NCBI GenBank assembly: GCA_038222915.1
Contig: JBBRHH010000378.1
Span: forward strand, 1-6,274
From: JBBRHH01 sp038222915
Lineage (GTDB): Bacteria; Planctomycetota; Phycisphaerae; Tepidisphaerales; Tepidisphaeraceae
Direction: 5' to 3'
Length of the DNA stretch: 6,274 bases
Shown piece after piece: positions 1 to 6,274 of this stretch (positions are counted from its first letter, which is position 1; each line of letters begins with the position of its first letter). The notes beneath the pieces are model-generated. The model did not search any database. It was not told the DNA's origin and worked only from the letters and a program-made list of their open reading frames with translations. Both the position numbers and the translations under genes were made by a program.

Positions 1-876
1 CGCGCTGGCCGACTCGTTTTTGGCTTCCTGAATTTTTCCCTGGTAATAGAACGCATCGCCATCCAGCGGGTGCTGCGGCCGGATTTCATCGCGGCTCGCC
101 CGTAAAAACCGCTCGGCTTCCTCGTTTTCGCCGAGCTTGTAGCCGCAATATCCCAGCCAGTAATGCGCAACCCCCTGCTGCACCGGATCGTTGGCGCCAA
201 TCTTCAGCGCCTGGTTCAACAAGCTGCGGGCTTCAGAAAAATTCCCGCGATCGATCAGCAGATGGGCCATCTCGCCCTGTGCCCACGCGCGTTCAGTCGG
301 GCTGAGTTCACTGTGGCTCAGATAATCTTCGAGCGTCAGACTTTCGGGAGCGCGGTCCTCTTCATTGGACTGGATCTCGATGATCCGCTTCTCCATCGCG
401 ATGGTCTGATTTGGATCGGCCCGAAGCGCGTCACGATAGTTCTTGACCGCGTCCTTCGCCCGCCCGAGAGCCTGAAAGCTCTCTCCAAGTCGCTTGAAGA
501 CGGCAAAGTCAGGCTGGGCGCCCATGGCCAGGGCGGCCCGAGTCTGATCGATGATGTTTTCGTGGTTGCGAACCAGGTTCAGCTTCCCGCCGATCTGGGC
601 GGCCTGGATCGCTTCGCCAAGCATCAGGTGAATTTTCGCCTCGTGCGGCTGATCCAGCTTTTCATTCTTGAGCAGCAGGTTGAGTTGATCGATGGCCGCC
701 TTGGGCCGTTCGTGCGTCAAATGATCGGTCGCGACAGCGATTTTTTCGTCGATCGTTGGTCCGCGTTTTGGATCAATGAAGAGGTAAGCCGCGAAGACGA
801 AGAGTCCCAGCGAGATGACCAGAAGGGGTAATTGCCAGAGCTGTTTAAGCCGGCGTGTGGTGCGTTGAGACGCCAT
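1..876 (-). CDS. Membrane-anchored TPR-repeat protein, C-terminus cut off by window edge
   Basis: The reading frame is open from the ATG at 876 to the window edge, giving 292 residues without a stop; the C-terminus is missing. The N-terminus is basic (RTTRRLK), followed by one hydrophobic helix at about residues 14-34 (LPLLVISLGLFVFAAYLF), so the protein is probably anchored with its bulk on the outer face of the membrane. The rest is helical with TPR-like spacing. The clearest repeats are at about 122-155 (core LGESFQALGRAKDAVKNY, ending ADPN), 195-230 (GNFSEARSLLNQALKIGAND) and 231-265 (AHYWLGYCGYKLGENEEAE), with a weaker one near 44-78. TPRs are protein-binding scaffolds; no catalytic domain is visible, so the partner and role are unknown. 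An in-frame ATG at 885 would add MDA. I prefer 876 because AAAGG lies about 10 bases upstream; a TGA stop just upstream rules out a longer form. Confidence 0.88.
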   Translation of the reverse strand, partial: MASQRTTRRLKQLWQLPLLVISLGLFVFAAYLFIDPKRGPTIDEKIAVATDHLTHERPKAAIDQLNLLLKNEKLDQPHEAKIHLMLGEAIQAAQIGGKLNLVRNHENIIDQTRAALAMGAQPDFAVFKRLGESFQALGRAKDAVKNYRDALRADPNQTIAMEKRIIEIQSNEEDRAPESLTLEDYLSHSELSPTERAWAQGEMAHLLIDRGNFSEARSLLNQALKIGANDPVQQGVAHYWLGYCGYKLGENEEAERFLRASRDEIRPQHPLDGDAFYYQGKIQEAKNESASA

Positions 877-901
877 GGCATCCATGCCTTTCCCACGAGT
901 G

Positions 902-920
902 CCCGGTCATCCTGACCAGG
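902..920 (-). promoter_or_regulatory. Leader hairpin or operator-like inverted repeat upstream of the TPR gene
   Basis: On the minus strand, CCTGGTCA and TGACCGGG flank a three-base spacer (GGA). All eight positions can pair, seven as Watson-Crick pairs and one as a G-T wobble. The repeat ends about 16 bases before the upstream candidate ATG (885) and 25 before the preferred one (876). No T-run follows it, so it is not a terminator. It could be a 5' leader hairpin or a dyad operator for a regulator; the sequence does not say which. Confidence 0.4.
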
Positions 921-950
921 CAAGCCGCCTTCACTTTAGTCGGCAATGGT

Positions 951-973
951 TAAAACGCAAGAAAGAACTTGCG
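951..973 (-). terminator. Rho-independent terminator of the xylA-methyltransferase operon
   Basis: Reading the minus strand, CGCAAG and CTTGCG form a perfect six-base stem around a TTCTTT loop, followed at once by TTTTAA. A flanking G-T pair can lengthen the stem by one. It starts 22 bases after the methyltransferase TAG stop, the usual place for an intrinsic terminator. The other strand has no T-run after the stem, so it should act only in the minus direction. The T-run is short (four), so it may leak into the TPR gene. Confidence 0.6.
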
Positions 974-995
974 CCATCCCGCAGAAATTTTGCGG

Positions 996-1739
996 CTATG
1001 CGATCTTCTGAAAAAGGTAATTCGGATTCTTAATTACGAGCTGATAGCTGTCGAGCTTCTTTACCTCGTCAATCACCCGCCCCACTTCGAACTTTGTCCC
1101 ATCGGCCGAATCGTCAAATAGCACAAAGCCCCCCACCTCCAGATATCGATCGACATTCATGAAGTCGCGCCGGGCATATTCATAGCTGTGATTGCCGTCG
1201 ATGTAGCAAAACGAAATCGGACCGCCCATCTGCACGACCCGGCCCCATAGGTCTGTCTTCCGCTCTCCGCGCTCCCAGGCGGCGAAAAAATCATCGGAAA
1301 ACAACTCCATGGTGTGCGGCAGTTGCTCGCCGCTGAACATGCGCACGTTGTTCTGATACGTATGCTTCACGAATTCGCGATACTGGGCGTGCGAAATCTG
1401 CGACTGCCCCACTCGGCCGCTCGCTCCCTCAAAAAGCCACCGGTCACAATTAAAGAATGGCGCCGGCACTTTTCGCAGCCGGCGATAGTGGGAAATCAAG
1501 TTGGTGGACAATCCAGCAAAGACCCCGATCTCGACGATCGCATGGGCCGAGGGCAAATTCCGAAGCGCGTAATCGAAACAGAGCAGATTGCCGCGGCTCA
1601 GCATCCCCGCATTGATGTTAGTCAACCATGCGACATACTCGTCGGCGATGTCAACATACGATAGGCCGCTCGATGTCCGCCCGACGGTAAAGTCGGGGTA
1701 AAGCTCGGCGATCATGTCCTCTGTGATCATCCCATTCAT
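996..1739 (-). CDS. Class I SAM-dependent methyltransferase (Methyltransf_24 / TylF-like fold)
   Basis: This 247-residue cytoplasmic protein shows the hallmarks of a Rossmann-fold methyltransferase. Motif I (VEIGVFAGLST, about 69-79) is the glycine-rich SAM loop. An acidic residue at D99 (FNCDRW) may bind the SAM ribose. A later block (FCYIDGNHSYEYARRDF, 177-193) followed by GGFVLFDD (203-210) is typical of the Methyltransf_24 and macrocin O-methyltransferase-like group, in which such aspartates (here D181, D209, D210) can bind a metal next to a hydroxyl acceptor. An O-methyltransferase acting on a sugar or small molecule is therefore plausible, but the substrate is unknown. The ATG shares its A with the TAA stop of xylA (TAATG), and GGGGG inside the last xylA codons serves as a ribosome binding site, so translation is probably coupled. 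An alternative start is M4. A terminator follows. Confidence 0.88.
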   Translation of the reverse strand: MNGMITEDMIAELYPDFTVGRTSSGLSYVDIADEYVAWLTNINAGMLSRGNLLCFDYALRNLPSAHAIVEIGVFAGLSTNLISHYRRLRKVPAPFFNCDRWLFEGASGRVGQSQISHAQYREFVKHTYQNNVRMFSGEQLPHTMELFSDDFFAAWERGERKTDLWGRVVQMGGPISFCYIDGNHSYEYARRDFMNVDRYLEVGGFVLFDDSADGTKFEVGRVIDEVKKLDSYQLVIKNPNYLFQKIA

Positions 1740-2905
1740 TACCGCACCCCCATCAAGACCTCCATCGTCAACTGATCCAGCTTCTCATACGGCAGCGGAG
1801 CCTCGGCCAGCTTGATGCGATCCAGCGGCTCGGCCAGCAACTTCTTCGCGTTGCCCGCGCTGAACTTCCGCGTCAGCTTCGAGAGCGCCGCGTCCTGGAC
1901 GTTGACTTCCTTCAAAATCCCCTGGATTTCCTTGTCAGCGTTCCAATGCTGCGCCTTCTCCTGGAGGATCATATAAGTCCGCATGCACCCGGCCGCGAAA
2001 GCCTTCACATCTTCATAATTGCTCTGCCGGAACGCATGCGCGTCGTACTGCCTGGGTCCAGCGTAATTGTGATCCAGCAGCAACTTGACCAGGAAAAACG
2101 CGTGCTTGAGATTGACCGAACCAAACCGGAAATCCTGGTCATATCGGCCAAATTCCTGGTCGTTCAGGTCGATATGGAACAGTTTTTTTGTCTCGAGGGC
2201 GGCGGCCACCTGATGCACAAAATTCAGCCCGGCCATGTGCTCGTGGGCCACTTCCGGATTCACGCCGCACATCTCCGGATGATCCAGCGTCGGAATAAAC
2301 GCCAGGTAAGAACCCGTGACGGCAAAGTAAATATGCCCGCGCGGCTCATTGGGCTTGGCCTCAAAGGCAAACTTGTACCCATACCCCTGCTGCATCGAAT
2401 ATTCGCAGAGAAAATTGATGGCCTCGCGGAACCGCTTGATCGCCTCGACGGGACTCTTGGTGGCGTCACTCTCCACACCTTCGCGGCCGCCCCAGAATAC
2501 ATAAATCTTCGCGCCGCACTCAGCACCCAGGTCCATCGCCCGCATCGTCTTCTGAATCGCGTAGGCCCGAACCTGCGCGTTGTTGCTGGTAAACGCGCCG
2601 TCCTTGAACACCGCGTCGCTGAACAGGTTGGTGGTCGCCATCGGCACCGTCAACCCATTGTTCTTCACGGCCTTCTTAAAGTCACGCACGATCGTGTCGC
2701 GCTCTTGCACCGTCGCGTCAATCGGCACCAGGTCGTTGTCGTGGAAATTCACCCCGTACGCCCCCACGTCACCCAGCATATCGCAGATCTGCACCGGCGA
2801 AATCGGCTCCCGCACCGGCCCGCCAAATGGATCCCGGCCAATGTTACCGACCGTCCAAAGGCCGAAAGTAAACTTCAACTTGGGATCCGGTGCGTAGCTG
2901 GCCAT
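1739..2905 (-). CDS. xylA: Xylose isomerase, class I (Streptomyces type)
   Basis: Xylose isomerase converts D-xylose to D-xylulose (and D-glucose to D-fructose) in the cytoplasm, using two divalent metal ions on a TIM barrel, usually as a tetramer. The 388 residues match the usual class I length. The Streptomyces active-site residues are all found with an offset of +1: H55 and D58 (FHDND), F95, W138 (YVFWGG), metal ligands E182, E218, D246, D256, D258 and D288, K184 (FEAKPNEPRG), and H221 (VNPEVAHEH). F27, which enters the neighbouring subunit's site, is also present (GRDPFG). The start at 2905 is chosen over an ATG seven codons upstream because AAGAGGAA sits five bases before it and because the N-terminus then aligns with the family. 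The segment after D288 reads AHAFRQ instead of the familiar FKPPR. No xylulokinase or xylose transporter lies in the window. The methyltransferase gene overlaps its stop. Confidence 0.96.
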   Translation of the reverse strand: MASYAPDPKLKFTFGLWTVGNIGRDPFGGPVREPISPVQICDMLGDVGAYGVNFHDNDLVPIDATVQERDTIVRDFKKAVKNNGLTVPMATTNLFSDAVFKDGAFTSNNAQVRAYAIQKTMRAMDLGAECGAKIYVFWGGREGVESDATKSPVEAIKRFREAINFLCEYSMQQGYGYKFAFEAKPNEPRGHIYFAVTGSYLAFIPTLDHPEMCGVNPEVAHEHMAGLNFVHQVAAALETKKLFHIDLNDQEFGRYDQDFRFGSVNLKHAFFLVKLLLDHNYAGPRQYDAHAFRQSNYEDVKAFAAGCMRTYMILQEKAQHWNADKEIQGILKEVNVQDAALSKLTRKFSAGNAKKLLAEPLDRIKLAEAPLPYEKLDQLTMEVLMGVR

Positions 2906-2910
2906 GTGTT

Positions 2911-2920
2911 CCTCTTTCCT
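2911..2920 (-). promoter_or_regulatory. Ribosome binding site that decides the xylA start
   Basis: The minus strand reads AGGAAAGAGG and then AACAC before the ATG at 2905. GAGG at five-base spacing is a good Shine-Dalgarno match. It overlaps the first codons of the alternative longer reading (start 2926), which argues against that longer start. Confidence 0.75.
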
Positions 2921-2933
2921 AATCAAAGATATA

Positions 2934-2947
2934 GCGGCAAACGCCGC
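2934..2947 (-). promoter_or_regulatory. Small GC-rich hairpin between the DinB gene and xylA
   Basis: On the minus strand GCGGC-GTTT-GCCGC is a perfect five-base stem with a four-base loop, followed by TATATCTTT. It lies 56 bases after the DinB stop and 28 bases before the xylA start. It may be a weak terminator for the DinB gene or part of the xylA leader. The following T-run is interrupted, so a terminator role is uncertain. The rest of 2906-3003 shows no convincing -35/-10 pair. Confidence 0.3.
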
Positions 2948-3003
2948 GATTTTGGGCCGGGAGTGTCGTCGAAAATGGGCGGGGAATCAAGAAAGCGAAG
3001 GGA

Positions 3004-3492
3004 TTATCCACCGGTTTCCAGCGTCCACTGCAACACACTGCTCGAAGGCAGTTTCTCCACGCCCACATGCCGCAGCATATTCAGGCACTGCGCCCGATGG
3101 TGCATCCCATGCGTTGTCACATGCGTGATCACCGCCCCGCGCGTAAACGCATACGTCTTCCCGCCGCGCTCCCGGCTGACAACATCCTCCACCGAATGCG
3201 CCTTGGCCGCCTTGTCAAAATATTCGGCGATCTCTTCGTGCAGAATCGAGAGCTCCGCAACACTCCGCTGCGTCCCCTCCAGCCGCGGCCTCTCCTCCCG
3301 CCCCGCCAGCAAATCCACCCATGCCTGCTGCGCCGCCAGCATATGCGTCAGGGTATCGTGCAACGACCCCGGCCCCATCTCAAAACGCTTATGAAACTGC
3401 TCGGGCGTCAGTGTTGCACAAGCGTTCAAGAGCTGCCGCGTCGCCCACGCGTCATGCGCGAGCAAAATATCCATCGGATTGCTGATTGCCAT
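3004..3492 (-). CDS. DinB-family (DUF664-like) four-helix-bundle protein
   Basis: The 162-residue product has the size and pattern of the DinB/YfiT superfamily, small cytoplasmic four-helix bundles with a three-histidine metal site. Visible landmarks are the first helix (MDILLAHDAWATRQLLNA, 7-24), a second-helix histidine (H50, in LTHMLAAQQAWVD), and the C-terminal HVTTHGMHHRAQ block (124-135) with H128 and H132 as the likely remaining ligands. Known members include DNA-damage-induced proteins and bacillithiol- or mycothiol-dependent transferases, but many are uncharacterised, so no reaction is assigned. ATGs exist at 3525, 3492 and 3474. I prefer 3492 because homologues start close to the first helix, although no good ribosome binding site sits directly before it (GAGGGG is about 20 bases upstream). 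It faces away from the glycoside-hydrolase-like gene and lies 98 bases upstream of xylA on the same strand, so read-through into xylA is possible. Confidence 0.88.
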   Translation of the reverse strand: MAISNPMDILLAHDAWATRQLLNACATLTPEQFHKRFEMGPGSLHDTLTHMLAAQQAWVDLLAGREERPRLEGTQRSVAELSILHEEIAEYFDKAAKAHSVEDVVSRERGGKTYAFTRGAVITHVTTHGMHHRAQCLNMLRHVGVEKLPSSSVLQWTLETGG

Positions 3493-3580
3493 GCGTCGAA
3501 TGATACAAGACCCCTCTGCCTCCATCCACGATCAACACCACCTCCAGCCCGCGGGTAATCGCCTGTGGAGAACCACCCGC
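3493..3580. promoter_or_regulatory. Divergent intergenic region between DinB and the secreted hydrolase
   Basis: These 88 bases separate two divergently transcribed genes and must hold at least one promoter. On the minus strand a TATCAT hexamer (3505-3500) ends seven bases before the DinB ATG and could be a -10 box, but the matching -35 (TGGATG) is poor. On the plus strand GGAG at 3567-3570 lies ten bases before the ATG at 3581 and serves as its ribosome binding site. A CCCGCGGG palindrome sits at 3548-3555. No convincing plus-strand promoter was found. Confidence 0.35.
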
Positions 3581-6274
3581 ATGATGCGCGCCGCAACCGC
3601 CTTTGCCGTCGTCTGTTTTGCCACCCTTCAAACCTTGGCCGCCCCGCCTCCTCCTGGCCCCGTCCCCGTCCTGCTCATTCAATCCACCGAGAACGGCAAG
3701 CCGCCCGGCACCACCTGGCGTTACTTCGAAACCTGGCAGACCGATGTCTGCCGCACCGCCGAAGGCCAGCTCGTCCGCGTCGATTCGTTGGATCCGCGCC
3801 TGTACGAAAACGAGCAAGGCCAGTGGGTCAGCGTAAAGAAAGATCACTTCGACGGCTTCGCCCCGAGCAAAAAATATCGCGTCAATCCAACTACGATCAT
3901 TCGTGGCACAACGGTACCCTCCGACGGCTGGCAAAAGCCCGACTTCGACGACCACGCCTGGCCGCAGTCCGCAGGTCCGGCCCTCCATCGTTACCGCGGT
4001 CTCTCCCTCATGGCCCTGCGCGGCAAATTTGAAGTCCCCGATCCGGAGCACGCTCCCGAACTATCCCTCTCCTTCACGCTCCGGGGCGGCGTCGCCGTCT
4101 ACCTTAACGGCGAAGAACTCGGCCGGGCCAATCTCCCCGCCGGCGCACTCACCCCCGACACCCTCGCCGAAGACTACGCCCCCGAAACCTGCACCCGCCC
4201 CGACGGCCATCTCATCCTCCAAAGCAGCGACGAGTTGCCAGTGCGCCTTCATACCTGGAACCTGAACCAGACGCCCAAAGACCAGCAGGACTCGCTGAAG
4301 AAAATTCTCGCCGATCGCTATGCCCTCCGCACCCGCACGTTCGAAGCAAAAATCCCCAGTAAACTCCTGCGCAAAGGCGTCAACGTCCTCGCCATCGAGG
4401 TCCATCGCTCGCCAGCGCCGGAAGCAATGTTCACCACCGACACGCGATTCTTCGCCTACTCCCTCGAAAACCAGCGCCTCAACTACTGGTGGGACCGCGT
4501 CGCCGTCGAAACATTGTCGCTCACGGCGCCCCCCGCCACTCCAGCCACATCGATCTTCCCCAACACCGCCCCCGCTCCCGGCCTCCGCATCCGCACCCAG
4601 CCCGGCTTCGCCAACATCGATCTCACCACTTATGCCGATCCAAATGAAAAGCCCGCTGCGCTAGAACTGACCTGCCTGAAAAACGGCGCATTCACCGCCG
4701 AGGCTATCGTCACCTCCACCGACCCCATCAAAGGCCTCACCGCAACCGCAACCCAACTCTCCGGCCCCAAGGGCGCAACCCTTCCCGCCGCCAGCCTCCA
4801 GATCCGCTATGCGCAATGGACCCACTACGGCTCCATCGACGGCAGCATGTTCGACGGCCAGGAAATCACGCCACCCGCCGAAGTCGCCGTCTTGAAACAG
4901 CGCGGCAACCCCGTCGGCATCGCCCAGCCCATCTACGTCACCGCCACAATCCCCCGCGACGCCGCGCCCGGCCAATACGAAGGCAAACTTACCGTCTCCG
5001 CCGAAGGCCAGCCGCCCATCGAACTTCCCATCCGCCTCAACATCGTCGGCAACTGGCCTCTGCCCAACCCTCGCGACTTCAACACCTTCGTAGCCTTCGC
5101 CCAATCCCCCGACGCCGTCTCCATGCAATACGACGTGCCCATGTGGTCCGAAGAACACTGGAAACTCCTCGACCAATCCTTCGAGCTCCTCGGCCAGCTC
5201 GGCAACAAAGAAGTCGTCATCCCCCTCGTCAGCCAGACGCATTTAGGCAACCCCCACACCATGGCGTATTGGACAAAGCAGCCCGACGGTTCGTTCCAGG
5301 CCGACCTGAAAAACGTCGAGCGTTACATCGATCTCGCCGTCAAACACGAAGGCAAAATCCCCTGCGTCTGCTTCATTGTCACCTATGACGATGAGCGCGT
5401 TCCCGGCCCGCAACGCTTCACCGTCATCGACCCCGCCACCGGCCAGCTCTCCGAAGAACTCCTCCCCAAATTTGGCAGCCCCGAAGCCGTCGCGTTCTGG
5501 AAGCCCGTCTTCGAAAAACTCAGTGCCATACTCGCCCAGCGCGGCCTGCAGGATTCCATGACCGTCTACGCCACCCAGTTCAGCCATTGGCCCAAAGGCG
5601 GCGAAGAAGCGCTCAAGGCCCTCGCTCCTGAAGCAAAAGTAATGACCCGCACCCACGTCGGCTCCGACTTCGAAAAACGCCGCCGCTACTGCGGCCTCAT
5701 GAACGGCTCGGGCGTCTACTGGGACCCCGATCTCGACAAGCCCTACTACGGCTGGCGCGAACCCACGGACGTCATCTCCTTCCCGCGCGACGCCGGCTCC
5801 AACAAAAACTGGGGCCCCGGCATCTATCTGCACACCACGCCGGCCTTCTACCGCTCCTTCCCCGAGCAAACCCTTCTCAACGGGCACGGCGGCCCCGAAG
5901 CCACCAAGCCCTACATGCACCACTATTACACCCGTCACGGCTTCGGCCAGATCGGTGCTGACTTCTGGGAAACCCTGCGCGACCCCACCGGCAAAGGCCA
6001 CGACAAGCTGATCTGCCTCCGGTACCACGACGAAGGCTCAACCGGCTTCCAGTGCAGCGTTCCCTTCATCATTGCCCCCGGCCAGAAAGGTCCCGTCCCC
6101 ACCGCGCGTTTCCAGATGCTCCGCGAAGGCCTGCAGCAATCCGAAGTCCGCGTCTTCATTCAGGACGCCCTCCTCGATCACGCCGACAAACTCGGCCCCG
6201 ATCTCGCCAGGCGTTGCAAGGCCGTCTGCGATGAACACACTCGCCTGCTTCGCTACCTCGTCGAATACCATTTC
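3581..6274 (+). CDS. Secreted multidomain glycoside-hydrolase-like protein (GH123/DUF4091 type), C-terminus cut off
   Basis: The frame is open from 3581 to the window end, 898 residues with no stop. A signal peptide is visible (MMRAATAFAVVCFATLQTLAA, cleavage near 20-21). Residues about 105-290 look like a GH2/GH35-type jelly-roll sugar-binding module: WQKPDFDDHAWP (117-128), GVAVYLNGEELGR (170-182) and a closing strand (254-277, KGVNVLAIEV). A Pro-rich linker (316-333) precedes a beta-sandwich typical of GH123 N-terminal domains, with GPKGATLP (395-402) and APGQYEGKLTV (462-472). A TIM-barrel-like region follows from about 500; YDDE (602-605) may supply the Asp-Glu catalytic pair. The end (830-860, with PGQKGPV and MLREGL) resembles DUF4091. 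Characterised GH123 enzymes are beta-N-acetylgalactosaminidases, but the true substrate here is unknown. GGAG ten bases upstream supports the start; ATG 3584 is the alternative. Codons strongly favour C at third positions. Confidence 0.85.
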   Translation, partial: MMRAATAFAVVCFATLQTLAAPPPPGPVPVLLIQSTENGKPPGTTWRYFETWQTDVCRTAEGQLVRVDSLDPRLYENEQGQWVSVKKDHFDGFAPSKKYRVNPTTIIRGTTVPSDGWQKPDFDDHAWPQSAGPALHRYRGLSLMALRGKFEVPDPEHAPELSLSFTLRGGVAVYLNGEELGRANLPAGALTPDTLAEDYAPETCTRPDGHLILQSSDELPVRLHTWNLNQTPKDQQDSLKKILADRYALRTRTFEAKIPSKLLRKGVNVLAIEVHRSPAPEAMFTTDTRFFAYSLENQRLNYWWDRVAVETLSLTAPPATPATSIFPNTAPAPGLRIRTQPGFANIDLTTYADPNEKPAALELTCLKNGAFTAEAIVTSTDPIKGLTATATQLSGPKGATLPAASLQIRYAQWTHYGSIDGSMFDGQEITPPAEVAVLKQRGNPVGIAQPIYVTATIPRDAAPGQYEGKLTVSAEGQPPIELPIRLNIVGNWPLPNPRDFNTFVAFAQSPDAVSMQYDVPMWSEEHWKLLDQSFELLGQLGNKEVVIPLVSQTHLGNPHTMAYWTKQPDGSFQADLKNVERYIDLAVKHEGKIPCVCFIVTYDDERVPGPQRFTVIDPATGQLSEELLPKFGSPEAVAFWKPVFEKLSAILAQRGLQDSMTVYATQFSHWPKGGEEALKALAPEAKVMTRTHVGSDFEKRRRYCGLMNGSGVYWDPDLDKPYYGWREPTDVISFPRDAGSNKNWGPGIYLHTTPAFYRSFPEQTLLNGHGGPEATKPYMHHYYTRHGFGQIGADFWETLRDPTGKGHDKLICLRYHDEGSTGFQCSVPFIIAPGQKGPVPTARFQMLREGLQQSEVRVFIQDALLDHADKLGPDLARRCKAVCDEHTRLLRYLVEYHF

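Noticed and set aside
163..831. A 222-codon plus-strand ORF
   Set aside because: It is antisense to the TPR protein, whose frame is supported by a membrane helix and TPR motifs.
926..965. Sigma-70-like promoter for the TPR gene (TTGCGT, 16 bases, TAAAGT)
   Set aside because: Only three of six and four of six positions match, and the -35 overlaps the terminator stem. Too weak to list as a feature without transcript data.
1946..3394. A 482-codon plus-strand ORF
   Set aside because: It runs antisense through xylA and the DinB gene, both of which show clear family motifs. Its product is rich in His, Arg, Leu and Pro with no recognisable domain.
3581..3650. Lipoprotein signal on the secreted hydrolase (Cys at residue 12)
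   Set aside because: The cysteine lies inside the hydrophobic core in FAVVC, which does not fit a lipobox; an ordinary signal peptidase I site near residue 20 fits better.
3452..4051. A 199-codon minus-strand ORF spanning the divergent intergenic region
   Set aside because: It covers the signal peptide and N-terminus of the plus-strand gene and the start of the DinB gene, and its Gly-rich product shows no domain.
5243..6028. A 261-codon minus-strand ORF inside the secreted hydrolase gene
   Set aside because: Its product is a low-complexity run rich in Gly, Val, Ala and Glu, the expected mirror of C-ending codons on the plus strand. The plus-strand frame has recognisable domains across the same bases.
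1..6274. tRNA or rRNA genes, insertion sequences, CRISPR arrays, tandem repeats
   Set aside because: I saw no such structure by eye. Nearly all the sequence is occupied by the five genes, and the three intergenic gaps are only about 90-120 bases long.

Overview
This is a GC-rich bacterial window with five protein-coding genes and no RNA genes, mobile elements or CRISPR array. Four genes lie on the minus strand and one on the plus strand; the two outermost genes run off the window. A large secreted glycoside-hydrolase-like protein, a class I (Streptomyces-type) xylose isomerase and a membrane-anchored TPR protein together suggest a polysaccharide-degrading bacterium. Planctomycetota (Phycisphaerae-like) is my best guess and Verrucomicrobiota the main alternative. 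This is inference from gene style, since no taxonomic marker is present.

Layout, left to right. At 1-876 (minus) is the N-terminal part of a TPR protein anchored by one N-terminal membrane helix. At 886-995 is a gap holding a good intrinsic terminator for the gene to its right and a strong hairpin just upstream of the TPR start. At 996-1739 (minus) is a class I SAM-dependent methyltransferase, and at 1739-2905 (minus) a complete xylose isomerase (xylA). The xylA stop and the methyltransferase start share one base (TAATG), so the two are almost certainly co-transcribed and probably translationally coupled. At 2906-3003 is the xylA leader, with a strong ribosome binding site and a small GC hairpin. 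At 3004-3492 (minus) is a DinB-family four-helix protein. At 3493-3580 is a short divergent promoter region. From 3581 to the window end (plus) is a secreted multidomain protein of the GH123/DUF4091 kind, 898 residues visible and no stop reached.

How the genes may work together: the secreted protein would attack a glycan outside the cytoplasm. XylA would isomerise xylose (or glucose) inside. The coupled methyltransferase has an unknown substrate, and its tight link to xylA is the most unexpected part of the arrangement. DinB-family proteins are often metal-dependent thiol transferases or stress proteins, and no direct link to sugar use can be seen. Many long antisense ORFs over the sugar genes are by-products of strong C/G preference at third codon positions and are not genes.
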